A stretch of 64,000 nt of DNA from Vigna angularis (Eukaryota; Streptophyta; Magnoliopsida; Fabales; Fabaceae): contig NC_068979.1 in assembly GCF_016808095.1 (NCBI RefSeq), forward strand, positions 10,563,001 to 10,627,000. Direction: 5' to 3'. Position 1 is the stretch's first letter. Every line of letters starts with the position of its first letter. The notes beneath the pieces are model-generated. The model was not told where the DNA came from. It worked only from the letters and a program-made list of their open reading frames with translations, and did not search any database. Made by a program: the position numbers and the translations under genes. Shown here piece by piece: positions 23,877 through 35,830 of the stretch.

Positions 23877-25676
23877 GATTATTTTAGCTTATTTTATTTT
23901 TAAATACTTTGTTTAAATTAAATCATTTAAACGTTAAATGTTAATTTCATTACTTCAAATTAAATAAAAATATTTATCAATCAATTGTAGTCTATGTTAC
24001 TTTTTATAGAATTTATTAAGATTTATAAATCAATACTGATTAATTTTTTTCATCAATTGTAACTAAATTCTTATATTTCGGTTTAAAAAATTATAATTGA
24101 CATTAATAAAAAATTGTATATATCAATAAAATAATGATCACGATAATTATTATTTTTTTTTTACATTTGGAAAAAATAATCTTTCTGACATTAAAAAAAC
24201 AAAAATAGTTAGCATAATAATATTTTGGTATAGGTTAGGTTGATTACACTTAAAATAAAATTGGGTTGGAAAAACAATAAAGAAAAAACACGTCAATTTG
24301 ATATATAAGACTTTATACTCTTATTTTGTACATAATTTTTTTTTTAAATTTCAATTAATTTAGTTATTCTGATAAATTTTATAATTTTATAACTTTTTTT
24401 AAAAATTTCTTATAAAAACAATGTATTTTATGATAAAATGTTTCAATTTCTTTTATAAATATATAAATAACCCTCTTTAAATTCTCTATTAAAATCCGTT
24501 GCATATAAAATATAATATATATTTAAGAAACAGATTTCTTTAAGATGGATAATCATTTAAGTGTCTCAAACAAAAATAATTGAAATAAATAAAAAGACTA
24601 CAGAAGTTTAAATTTAAAAGGCTTAGACCTAAATAAGGAATCTTAAAGAAAGTGGACACCAAAAGTGAAGTGATTCCATTAACTGTAGTGTACTATTCTA
24701 AAACCCTTCTTCTATTAACATGTAAGTTCATCAAACCATTCCAAATTAATATCTTAGTACCTTTTTTCTTATGGTGTTAATAAACTCAATCTTCAAAGAC
24801 ATTAATATACCTATATATGTAGGCTGATTTTTTCATGGCAAGATAAATACATAAATTTTTCATAGGCATGAAAAGTAATAGCAGAAAAAAATATATATTT
24901 AATAAATAATAAATTTTATTAAGATGAATTTTAATTCATAATTAATTTAATTTTATAAAATCAACTTATAAAATAATATTTATATTGATTTATGTAATAT
25001 AAATTATTATTATTTTTAATTCACGTGAAACTTTCAAAAAATTAAATAAATTAAAGAGTGGTACGGAACAGAAATTGATTATATAAAGTTGGTTAAGAAG
25101 TTGTAGATTGTTTTATAGAAAGGAGGGGCATGTTGTTTTGGTGGTATTAGGTATTTTGAAAATGAAGGTTATTAAAGGAATGAGAGTAGGTAGGTGTTGC
25201 TGGAATGAAGTTCAGGTCTGCCTTTTTCCATCTTTTTTTTTGTAATGCCTTCCTCCAAAAGTCACAGACACATCCATAAAGCTGTCAAAATTTACCAAAT
25301 CAGGTCAAAAGTATTAATATACTTCACTTTTATTTAACTTTATTATTTATCTTAAACTTTTTATTTAATCTGATTTTGTGTTGCTTAACAAGTTATTTTA
25401 TTTTTCTTTTAAAAATTAAATAAAAACAATACATATATATATTTTCAAAATTTAAGTTATGTTAATAAAATTAAAATAATAATTTAATATATAAATAAAA
25501 ATTATAATATGTGTATACATTTGAAAAAATAGTAATTTTATAAAACAGATTTACCCATTATCTTATAAAATAGTTCTATTTATCTTAACTTTTCTCTTTT
25601 ATTTTTGTTTTAAGTAATTTGTTTATATATGTTTTTATTTAAAAATGTTAACATCTATTTTTTTTTTATATGCGAC
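23877..25676. other. AT-rich intergenic region
   Basis: No gene, structured RNA or bounded element is recognisable between the two solo LTRs. A short, less AT-rich stretch at 25050-25280 has no open frame of note. Confidence 0.4.
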
Positions 25677-25681
25677 ATAAT

Positions 25682-28134
25682 TTAACATTCCTTTTTAGTA
25701 GTTTAAAACTATTAAAATAAAACATTACATAAATGATAACTTATCAAAGAATTATAAACTTCCAACGAAGGAGAGCTTACACTTCGGAGAACAAAACTCT
25801 TTTTATGATTGCTGCTATTCTCTCAATCTCAGGCTAAAAACACTAAAAAGGCATCCTCCATAAGCTCACACCATTAAGGTGATCATTGCAAAAGAGAAAA
25901 CATACACAAAGACAAATAACACAACAACAAGGGTAAGCTACTGTACAAATAAAGTCTCAGATAATAATTTAGTTTAACAATTAACAACATTTAAGAACAA
26001 GCAACTCATACAACCACAAGAACAAACTCCATCCACTATACTCACTTATCCGGATATGATGTTGATATAGACTAGTGCAGGCATGCACTCATGGTAGTAT
26101 TTATACTCTGTAGAGTTATAAACAAGGGTAACTCGACCTACTCACCATGAGGTAAATCTTCAACTCCTAAAACCCAGAGGGCTTCGGTGAAGACCTCCTG
26201 CCATGCTCTCCGCCACCCCATTCAACTCTACATGAATTAAATGGTTGGTAGAATATCAGGATACCTGGGTACCGCAGTCTCTCTATCAAGCATTCTCTTA
26301 CAACTTGCTAGAAAATAGAATCTCTCCTTGAGATTCTTCTCCTAACACACTTTTCTCATTCTCATATTTCATTCCACACCACTTTCATTCTCATATAAAC
26401 CATGTATTTATATATACATTACATACAAACATATATACCCTTGATTGTACTTCAAAGGACTATAAAAAACTCAAACAAGTCACCAAAAATCACATGAACC
26501 ATTCCATAAACATTAATACACAAGAACAATACAAGAAGAACCATTAAGCAATACAAAATCCAGTTAAACTCATACTTAGATAAGGAAAACAACTTTGAAA
26601 CCCTCACCAACAGCTCCGGAAGGTTCCAAAACGACCTAAAGAACGTCCAAAATTGATACCCGAAACCCCGAATTTTGTATTTTCAAAACTGGTGCGATAG
26701 CACTCAGCGCCCAAAAGCTACCGCTCAGCGCCAAAGCCACTGGAATGGTGACACTCAGCTCCAGAAAGTTGGCGCTCAACACTGGCGCCCCTGGCATGGT
26801 GGCGCTCAGCGCTAGAAACTGTCCCTCAACGCCATATCAGTTGACAGCACACTGCTTTCATGGACATTGATACACTTGAGACTTGTTCTAATGATCAAAA
26901 GGGTTTCTTACACACTAGAATTTATATGAAAACATGTTTTTAACTAAAATAAGACACCTCTTTGATCATTAGACCCAAACTAGGTGCATTAAACCCATAT
27001 GACAACTCCAAAAGTACCCAAACTCAAATCTACACTTTCTAACTCAAAACTCTGCAAACTAAAGGTTTGAACAAGTCTTAAATGACTCAATAATAGACCT
27101 CAAAACATCACATTCTGTTCAGACCTCCTAAATCAAAATATCACTAATGAAAACCCCCTAAAATGAACTAAAATCATACCAAAACACATCCAAAAGATAA
27201 CCAACCAATTTCATATCAGAATTTTGTTGTCAAGAGACTCAAACAAGTCTTAATCAACACTTAGACCCCTCTCAAAACACAATTTAACCAAAATAACCCT
27301 TCCCCTAACTTTTCACCTATCAAAACCCTCTTTTTAGCCTAAAAACCACTCATTTCTTCGGTTGATATGTAAATAAAGTTTTATATAATTTGATAGTTCT
27401 TACTACACCTAGTTTAACATCTTTAAATTCATCACATACAATCTTAACATCAGAATTACATTGCATCATACCATAAAAATTAGTTTTCACGTAAACACAT
27501 ATTATATACAATCCACTCAACATACTAAATTTCTCAATCAAATACATTTTCACAATTCAATCAATAATTCACCATACAAACCTAACTTAGATTTCGTCTA
27601 TCAAACAAAATCAAGTAAAACTAGCTTCCTTTACCTTACACCGACGAAACAAAGTTGTAAGAACACCCCGATTACATCTCGCACATGAAATTTCTAGAAA
27701 CACCTACGAATCACCATATTGGAAACAGACAGAGTCCTTAGAACTCTAAATCCACCAAAAACAAGAAAATAATGCTAAACAATACATGCAAAACAGATTC
27801 CATGCATGATCATGGACAGAAGCAAAAAGATAAAAAATGAGTATAAACTTACTTGCTTTAAAACAGAAATTGATCGGTTAGATTTGTTGACCTTGACGCT
27901 GTGATCGTTTAGGCACCTCCTGATCGTCAAACAGATGACTTAGGATCAAGAACACTTAGAGAGAAGGTAGAGAACTCTAAAAAAGTGGTTTCTAGAGAGA
28001 TGATATGTTTTAAAATAATGAAACTCATTTATAACAATTCCTTTTATATTAAAACCTTTTAATATTAAAATAATGGAGTCTTATTATTTTTAACTCACTA
28101 CCACGTCTAAAATATCATTTTCGAGGTCTTCACA
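25682..28134 (-). mobile_element. Solo LTR, copy 2
   Basis: The LTR runs from TTAACATTCC at 25682 (degenerate TGTAACATCC) to GGTCTTCACA at 28134. It is flanked by ATAAT on both sides (25677-25681 and 28135-28139), a perfect 5-bp target duplication. It matches the LTR at 456-2948 closely: ATGATAACTTAT near the left end, CTAGAGAACTC-like and AAAATAATGAAACTCATTTATAAC near the right end. It has no internal region. Confidence 0.8.
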
Positions 28135-28489
28135 ATAATATATTTATATTTTATTTTAGGTTTAATCCTTTTCTACATCCCTATTTATGTACGAATGTCT
28201 CAATTGGGTCCTCGTTTTTTAAAGTGTATCAAAATGGTCCCTAATTTTGGAAATTGAGATCAATTGAGTCCTTCCCGTTAAGTTGGCTGGACGGCGTTAA
28301 AAAAATTGATGAGTGGGATGCTGAGATGACGAAATGTTACTGACGTGGCATTGACCTGGCTTAATGGTGAGTTTTTTAGATTTAAAAAACGTGAAATTTG
28401 TAAATCAAAACGCAACGTTTTGATTTTTAACATAAACAACGAAAGCTTTATGAGAAGGAGGAATCCCTAAATTGAAGAAATCCCCAAAT

Positions 28490-28672
28490 CGGTTGACGCA
28501 GGTGGGTGGGTTTAAGAACGTAGTTGTTCGACGCAGGTAGGTGGATTTAAGAACGTGGTTGTTCGTCGCAGGTGGGTGGGTTTAAGAACGTCGTTGTTCG
28601 ACGCAGTTAGGTGGGTTTAAGAACGTGGTTGTTCGTCGCAGGTGGGTGGGTTTAAGAACGTAGTTGTTCGAA
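28490..28672. repeat. Tandem repeat, 35-bp unit, five copies
   Basis: The core TTTAAGAACGT recurs at 28511, 28546, 28581, 28616 and 28651, exactly 35 bp apart, each followed by a GTTGTTCG-type segment and a GTGGGTGGG-like one. It lies directly upstream of the GRF gene start inside the Mutator-like element and could act as its leader or promoter. Confidence 0.9.
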
Positions 28673-28676
28673 GACG

Positions 28677-29170
28677 ATGTCGAAGGAGCATTCTTGTTGT
28701 TCATCGACATGTAGTGTGTGGCGGAAGGAAAACCGTAATTTGTGTTCACCGATTTGCCACTGTGGACTGAGATGCGCGCTGAGAACTGCTAAAACTCTGA
28801 AGAATCGTGGCAAGCAATTTTGGGGATGCTCGAAGTATAAGGTATGATTTATTTGACGTTTGTATTATGTGGAAGTGTTTTTGAGAATCGATTGTTGTTT
28901 ATACAGAGTGGTGCTGAAGAGGGTGGTTGCAACTACTTCAAATGGTTCAATGATGTTGTGGAAGAGGAAAGGGGGAAATGCTTGAAGTGTGAAGGAAACA
29001 AAGAAAGTTCGGTGCACAGTGAAGAAATGGATAGTTATAGGAAAATTTTAGTTAAGTTTGAGAAATCTTTGTTGGTTGTTCAGAACTGGATGAAGGTGTT
29101 GATATTTTTGGTTTTTCTTTTATGTGTAATAAATACAATTTGCGTATCAATGTTGATGAGAATGGGCTGA
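28677..29170 (+). CDS. GRF-type zinc-finger membrane protein (At4g04775-like), inside a Mutator-like element
   Basis: Two exons, 28677-28841 and 28907-29170, with GT-AG borders and an intact frame, give 142 residues. Residues 27-70 form a GRF zinc finger: CHCGLRCALRTAKTLKNRG, then QFWGCSKYK, then GGCNYFKW. An acidic segment follows, and the C-terminus (VLIFLVFLLCVINTICVSML) is a single predicted membrane helix. This layout is that of the small plant proteins annotated 'At4g04775-like', whose function is unknown. GRF fingers elsewhere bind nucleic acids. The gene lies wholly within the inverted repeats of the element, so it moves with it; whether it is expressed or helps transposition cannot be told from sequence. 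Confidence 0.75.
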
Positions 29171-29304
29171 TGGGTTGTAACCGTGTTGTACTTTTCTTCC
29201 ATTTCAATGAAAGTCAGACTTCTTACTAGTTAAAACTTTATTTTTGTTATGAAATGTGATGAGTCTAAAAAAATGTTTGCATATCTGAGGTGTTTTTAGG
29301 AGTC

Positions 29305-29490
29305 TGTGGACGAGCGTCTTTTTTGTCGCTGAGGGAGCGTTCTCTCGAGTGTCCATAGTGGACGAGCGTCTTTTTTGTCGCTGAGGGAGCGTTCTCTAAT
29401 GCGTACACAGGGGACGAGCGTCCACAGTGGACGAGCGTGCTCTTATCGCTTGGCCAGCGTCCTCTCGAGTGTCCATAGTGGACGAGCGTT
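29305..29490. repeat. Imperfect minisatellite, about 51-bp unit
   Basis: GGACGAGCGT recurs at about 29308, 29360, 29412, 29429 and 29480 together with CTGAGGGAGCGTTCTCT and GAGTGTCCATAGT blocks. It lies in the 3' half of the Mutator-like element. Confidence 0.8.
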
Positions 29491-29941
29491 CACATTCACC
29501 CCCACCAACCTCTGTTTCAATTTCTCCTTCAACAACATCATCAGCCTCAATTCTTTCTTCTAAAACAGGTTCAACAACCATACCCCCGCCTTCCTCTTCA
29601 CCTTCACCCATAACCATACCTACAGGTTCAACTTCTACTTCATCTGTATTTTGAGGAATATATTCTAACATATTTATCACCTCAGGTTCAGAGACATTGT
29701 GAACAACAAATAGATGAACCTCACCATTAAGCCAGGTCAATGCCACGTCAGTAACATTTCGTCATCTCAGCATCCCACTCATCAATTTTTTTAACGCCGT
29801 CCAGCCAACTTAACGGGAAGGACTCAATTGATCTCAATTTCCAAAATTAGGGACCATTTTGATACACTTTAAAAAACGAGGACCCAATTGAGACATTCGT
29901 ACATAAATAGGGATGTAGAAAAGGATTAAACCTTTATTTTA

Positions 29942-30268
29942 ACAACAATTCATATATAAATATTTTTTTAATGTAACATATAACTAAAAAATTTAATGGT
30001 ATAAAAATATTGTTTTACTATACATCATCAATTATTTATTGAGTCTATTTCATAATTTAAAATAAATATAAATATTAATTTTTAATCTTTTTTATTATTA
30101 TTTATATTATTATTATTGTTATTGTTATTATTAATAACAATATTATTGTTATTATTAGTATAATCCATTAGTTTAACATAAAAAATATATTATTTTAATT
30201 ATTTTATTGTAAAAGAAAAAATAAAAATACCCACAATTCATTATTTTTTTTTTATACTATCAAACTCT
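29942..30268. other. AT-rich spacer between the Mutator-like element and a solo LTR
   Basis: It holds a TTATTATTATTGTTATTG-like low-complexity run at 30095-30160 and no gene. Confidence 0.5.
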
Positions 30269-30273
30269 TTATC

Positions 30274-32757
30274 TATAAAAACCTAGAAAATAGAGTATTA
30301 GAGTAGATAGGTGTATTAAAATAATGAGACTGAGTATTTTATTTTAAAATAATCTTATAATATAAATAGAATTTTATCAAGCTCGTCTCATTATATAAAA
30401 CATTGTTTATCTTTCTAAACTCTTTCCTCTTCGTTATGTCTCACTTCTCTCTACAAATTCTCACGCTTGGATCTTCTGTTTGACGATCAGGATGTACCCA
30501 TACGATCACTGCGTCAAGGGCTACAAATCTGACCGATCAATTGGGCGAATCAAGTGGGTAAGCGGTTAACCCTTTTCTCTAGTGTCTAGGGTTCTTGATC
30601 CTGCAAAATGATTTTGTTTGCATGGATAAAGAGTTCCTTTCCTTCAATTTCTAACTCAAATTAGGTTCTAAAGGTTCTCTTCTATCACCATTCGGTGATT
30701 TGTAGGTGTTTTTAGAGATTCCTTGCGGTGCAAGTCACAGTCGAGTATTTTTAGAATGGTGCAAGGTTTCTAGAGGTAAGGAAAGCTAGTTAGCTCTTTT
30801 AAATTTTTAATATGCTGCATGAATTTGATAGTGATTATGTTTAAGCTGTTTAAATTGAAGAAAATGTAATCTTGTAAGTAGTAATTTGATGGAATGCATG
30901 TTTGTATGTTGATGAATGTTGATCATGTGTGGAATCTGTTATATATGTGTTCATAATAATTTAGTTGATGTGATTGAGCTGAATTATATGAAAATTGGAC
31001 TGCTATAGTGGAAGAGAAATACTTGTTAGTGGTTGTCAAGTCTAAAGTGGAGGTTTAAGGTAGTGAAATGGGAGAAAGGGGTGGTTGAACTGATTGGGTG
31101 AGGTTGGGGTTGTTTTTGAACTAGATTGAACTTGTTTAATACTTAGTGATGTTAAAGAATTGAGTTAGTAGGGTGGTGGTGGTAATGAGGTAGAGTTCTA
31201 CTTGTGTTAGAACTCAATTTTGAGGAAGTAAGGTAGTGAAAACTTGAGTTTGGGGTTCTGTGTGCAAATGGTCAGTTTGTGCAGTCTTGGTAAGTCATTT
31301 GGGACTTGTTAGAGTCCCTAAGTTGCTTGGAATTGTGCCACAAATGGTAGAATTCAATTTGGGTCTCTAAGTTGAGTTTTTTAGAGTTTTTGGGGAAGAT
31401 TTTTAGTTCTCTTGTTTATATTTAGGTTAGAAGTGTTTAGATAACCTTGGTTAAGTATAATTGGGTATATAATACAATCTAGAAGAGTTAAAAGTTGGGA
31501 AAATGGTTGAAATTGGTAAACTTGGTGTATGTAGTGTAATTCTGCAACTTTTGGTGTTGCAGATTATGTAGACTCGTTGAGCGAGTGGATTCGCAGTGAG
31601 TGGTTGTAGAGGTTGTTGTTCTGTTTGAGGACTTTCGCTCAGCGAAAGGATGCGCAGAGCGAAATGTTGAGGTCTGGGAGCACTGTTAGTTTTATTCGGA
31701 TAGCAAATGGATGCGTTGAGCAAACAAGTTGAGGGTCTGGTCCACTGTCTAATGAGTTTTGCTAAGCCAATAGTGTCGCTAAGCGTGAGTTTAGGGTCTG
31801 GAATCACTGGGAGTTTATCCACATAGCAGTTGAGTCGCTGTGCGAGGAACCTCTGTAGTCGCTCAGCGAGAGTATGCGTTGAGCGACTGGTTCAAGTCTT
31901 GTTTACTCTTTAATTTCTTGTTCTAGTTTGTTTAAATGAAGTTTTGGGATTCATTGCTCAGTATGTATGAATGTGTATTATAGTAGGTGATTAATCATGT
32001 CATGCATTAAGTTTCAAAGTGAAAGTATGGTTTCAAAGTGGTGAAAGTAAAGTTCCAAAATAGAATCTCTTGGTCAGATTCAAGTGTATGTTTAGAATGA
32101 ATGCAAGTGCTCAGTCTTGGGGGTTATCCTGAAACTCCAATGGTCTTTCATTCTCACGTAGAGAGGATTGATCCATGTCGTGAGGAGTAGCAGGAGGTCT
32201 TAGTCTTGGAGGCTTCCAGTATGCTCTAAGGCCCGAAACAGACTAACCTCGTGAGTGTGGTAGGATGAAACCATTGGCAATGGCTTTGCAAAGCAGTAGA
32301 AGCCACCACGAGTGCACGACCCGCCATAGCTCGGCAATCATTCTAAGTCCGGACAGTCAAAGTCAGTGTTGTGTCATGCATAAAATATTTTAGAATTTAA
32401 TTGAATGGTATGATTGTACACTATGTGCTTGATAAGTATGTTGATTGATCTTTTATTTAAACTAGCCTACCATGTTGTTTGTTGTTTGTGTTTTGTATGT
32501 GTTGGCGTTCTTTCCTTTGCAATGATCATCTTGTGGGTATGAGTAGAGGGAGATGAGGTGTCTCCCGAACATACATTGGATGGAGGAGATGTTGCTGAGT
32601 AGTTAGGTTTAGAGTAGTTTGTATATAGTTTTGGTTAGTTTCTTGTATATAAAGTTTTAAATTCTATGGTTATTTTGGATAACGGTAAAGTTAGTACTTC
32701 ATATTATAATTGGATAACTGTTTTATATAATATTCGACTATATTTTTGGATGTTACG
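30274..32757 (+). mobile_element. Solo LTR, copy 3 (inverted relative to the others)
   Basis: The LTR runs from TATAAAAACCTAG at 30274 to TTTGGATGTTACG at 32757, with TTATC on both sides (30269-30273 and 32758-32762), a perfect 5-bp target duplication. It is the reverse complement of the LTRs at 456, 21652 and 25682. Shared blocks are TTTGACGATCAGGATGT at 30479, GATTTGTAGGTGTTTTTAGA at 30699, and the GAGTAGCAGGAGGTCTTAGT block near 32184. The terminal TG...CA has decayed. It is a solo LTR. Confidence 0.8.
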
Positions 32758-32883
32758 TTATCTAGATATTATATTTATAATTATACATAATTATAACATT
32801 TAATAAAATTATATAAATACATAATTTATTTAAATATAATAACAATTATATTAATTTTCTTAATACAAATAAAAGAAACAACA

Positions 32884-32910
32884 ACCCGTGAGGCACGGGT
32901 CACATACTAG
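32884..32910 (+). mobile_element. 3' terminus of a Helitron
   Basis: ACCCGTG-AGG-CACGGGT forms a perfect 7-bp hairpin at 32884-32900. Six bases later comes CTAG (32907-32910) followed by T. A GC-rich hairpin shortly before CTAG/T is the standard Helitron 3' end. I could not find the 5' TC end. The solo LTR at 30274-32757 lies just upstream and may have inserted into the same Helitron. Confidence 0.6.
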
Positions 32911-35485
32911 TTTTGGTTTAAAATCTTGAGTTCAATGTTCAAATGTGTAACCGTGTTAAAGATTTAAAGAAAAAAAAAATATTACAGTGTTACTTATTTT
33001 ATTTGATCTCACAAATATTAATTTACTTATTTTTTATAATAGTATTCGGTGAAATCGATCTAATATGTTATTTTTGTTTTATACACAATTATATTTTTCA
33101 AAAAAGTAAATTTTTTGTTTTATATTTTTGTAAGATTAGGGATACACTACCACTCATTTTGTTTTCTGTCTTTTGTATTCTTTTATGATGTTTTTCTCTT
33201 TCATTCGGTCGATCCACTATTTGTCAAAATGACTTTAATTCTCAAATTAATATTTAATTAAAACAGAATTTAATAAACACAATATATTAAAAAATATTAA
33301 ATATTTTATCTACATATCATATTTATTAACCTTTGAATGAATATTTTACTTTAACAGGTCTAACTACTATTTAATTACATAATAATTATCAAATTCATTT
33401 TCTTCGCATTACATCCATCATAAAACTTTAAACCGAGTGACGTGAGACTAACCAGATCCATTAGTATAGTTGCTTCATGTCACGTGACATATACATTTCA
33501 TAAAATAGTTTTGTTTTTATGTAAAATATAAAAATAATTTCATTCTTATTACTAAAATTTATGTGGGACAACTATTATTCGATTCTTTAGTGTCTTCAAA
33601 ATTTCTGAACCACACAAACAAAATTCTTGAATCTTCTTTTCAATTCTGACATTGACCGATCTCCAACACCACTTTCACATTTACAATTTCTATATATTTC
33701 TTTATTATTTCTTATTTTTCATCACTTTACATATCAATAACAGCTTATCTTGCTCTGGATTTTACATTGTATTTCAACATGAAATTTTATTTTACTGTGA
33801 AATTCAATATTAAATCGGTTTATTTGAATGTCATTTGATATTATACGATACATAACTTTAGAATATGGCTAAAAATTAAAAGTTTTTTTTTGTCATCATC
33901 AATTGATGATAACGATGTATCCACCAAATCAATTTATATGTTTTCTGTATGAAATTAACATCGATGATAATGATGTCAATATCATTAATATTTATTTCAA
34001 TCACTGTGACGTCCTCGTTACAAAATTATAGGAAATGAGAAATAAATTTTAATTGTATTTATTATTATAAATAAGACATTTGTAAATATTTTGTTGATTT
34101 AATAATTTTTTATTTATATTTAAAAGTTGAAAATTGTGTATTATCGAAAATTTTCATAATTGACATATAAAAGGATTTATATTTGATAAGACACATTGAA
34201 TGTTTGGACCATCACAGAAATAAATGGCATAAAAAGTTACCTAAAGTTAGCATGAAAACATTATAAAATGAGATTGAGTAAGAAGGAAGGAAGGTTTTGT
34301 CGTAAGCGTTTGAAAGTTACATAGATATTGGTGCGGCAGTTGAACTAAACATGAAATAATAATATAAGGTACAGAGACTTATAATAGAATGAATGGTTCC
34401 AAAAACTACCCTTAATGCACGCATGCTGCTTTCTTCTCTCATATCACAATTCCACACCTGCTTCCATATTTTTTTCCGATATTACTGTTCACACCAATTC
34501 AAAAAAATGTAAAATGTTTTTTTTTTGTTTTATACATCCTAAGGAATAATTCAATTTTATTAATTGAAATATTTTTTTATTTTATTAAATTTATCATATC
34601 ACAGTCTAATTTTGAATGACCCAGACAGGAAAGTATCTGAAAACGGCCATACAGAAAAGGAAAAAAGTAAACATACGATTAAGAGGACTCTTCATCTTAA
34701 TGATGAGCCTAGTATCAGAAATCAAATGAATAAGTATAATTTCTAAGTGAATGATGAAAATATAGAATATTGCAATTTGCAAATTGCCAACAAGACATGA
34801 TTATACAGCACAGGTTTTGTTTCTCCTATTTCAAAAGTCCTTACCAGAGCAGCTATTTTAATTCTAGTATTACAAAAGGCTGACATAGTGCATCTAATGC
34901 CTACTTAATTCCTACTTTCCAAAAGCATGACATGTGAGAGAGAAATAAATTGAAAACTCAGTTACAAAAGGCAAGTTTAAATTAAAAAAAAAATTGACTT
35001 TAAACATGTTTCTTTTATCTTGGATAAATTTTTAAATTTTGTATTCTGATAATGTTTTAAATAGTAAAAGTATTATAAACAATGTTTTGAAAATAACAAG
35101 TCGAAATAATCCATTTTGTCATCTATTTTAGTCATGAGACTAAACTTGATGGCTCCCACTAACAATATAGGCATGAATGATTAAGACACTTAGATTAAAA
35201 AACTATTTATACAGATAACGCTATATTTAATTATGAATTGCCTAAATCCAATCAGGATTTTACAGCTACTAAAAATTACTGTAGCAAGAGAGTTGGTTGA
35301 AGAATTAATAATACCTTTTTACTGCCAAATCGCATTATAAAAAGCGTTGATATAATAATATGAAGAAAAAAAAACATGAAAATGAATTAAAAAATTCCAG
35401 TACTTGTTCTCTGGCAATGATAGATATGCAAAGAATAAAATGCTTTTGTGTCTGTGAGCAGCAAGAAAGGTTTTTGTGATTTTGC
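32911..35485. other. AT-rich intergenic region
   Basis: No gene, tRNA or element with both borders is recognisable across 2.5 kb. Confidence 0.4.
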
Positions 35486-35830
35486 TTAGCTCTGTGGTGA
35501 CATATCAACCATATTCATTCTTTCCATTCTTTCTTTTGGTGATTCCATTGACCAAGCCAAACCCTTTACACTAAAAGATAAGGAAATTCAAACTTGAAAG
35601 AAATATTTGTCAAAGAATTTAGAACAAACCCCTTTATTCCAATTCCATCAGTGGTTCAAACAGTCTTTGCTTTGCCAAAATCAACAACATGAGCAATCAT
35701 GTCACCATCAAGAAGGACAAAGATGATGTAACGCAGAACCAACATCAAACATAATATTTAATCTTTAAACATTGCTTGATTGATTGGTTACATTCATCAT
35801 GAAGGTTTTTGCAAATGGGAATTTCTTTAT
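35486..35830 (-). pseudogene. Second receptor-like kinase remnant
   Basis: On the minus strand, LNIMFDVGSALHHL (alpha-E helix region) is followed after a frameshift and deletion by VLLDGDMIAHVVDFGKAKT, the subdomain VIb-VII part with the DFG motif. Then come TDGIGIKG, equivalent to the activation segment, a gap, and the C-terminal tail SMESPKERMERMNMVDM. It belongs to the same LRR-XII family as the pseudogene at 7962-8690. The deletions differ: this copy keeps the DFG region that the other lost. Stops and frame changes make it nonfunctional. Confidence 0.8.

Larger units (their letters stand above)
28159..29932. mobile_element. Mutator-like element carrying a GRF zinc-finger gene
   Basis: The ends are near-perfect inverted repeats of about 215 bp (28159-28375 and 29717-29932), starting GGTTTAATCCTTTTCTACAT. 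The 9-bp sequence TTTATTTTA occurs exactly on both sides (28150-28158 and 29933-29941), a perfect Mutator-type target duplication, so insertion is fairly recent. There is no transposase. The core holds a 35-bp tandem repeat, an intact two-exon GRF zinc-finger gene and a second minisatellite. Confidence 0.9.
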
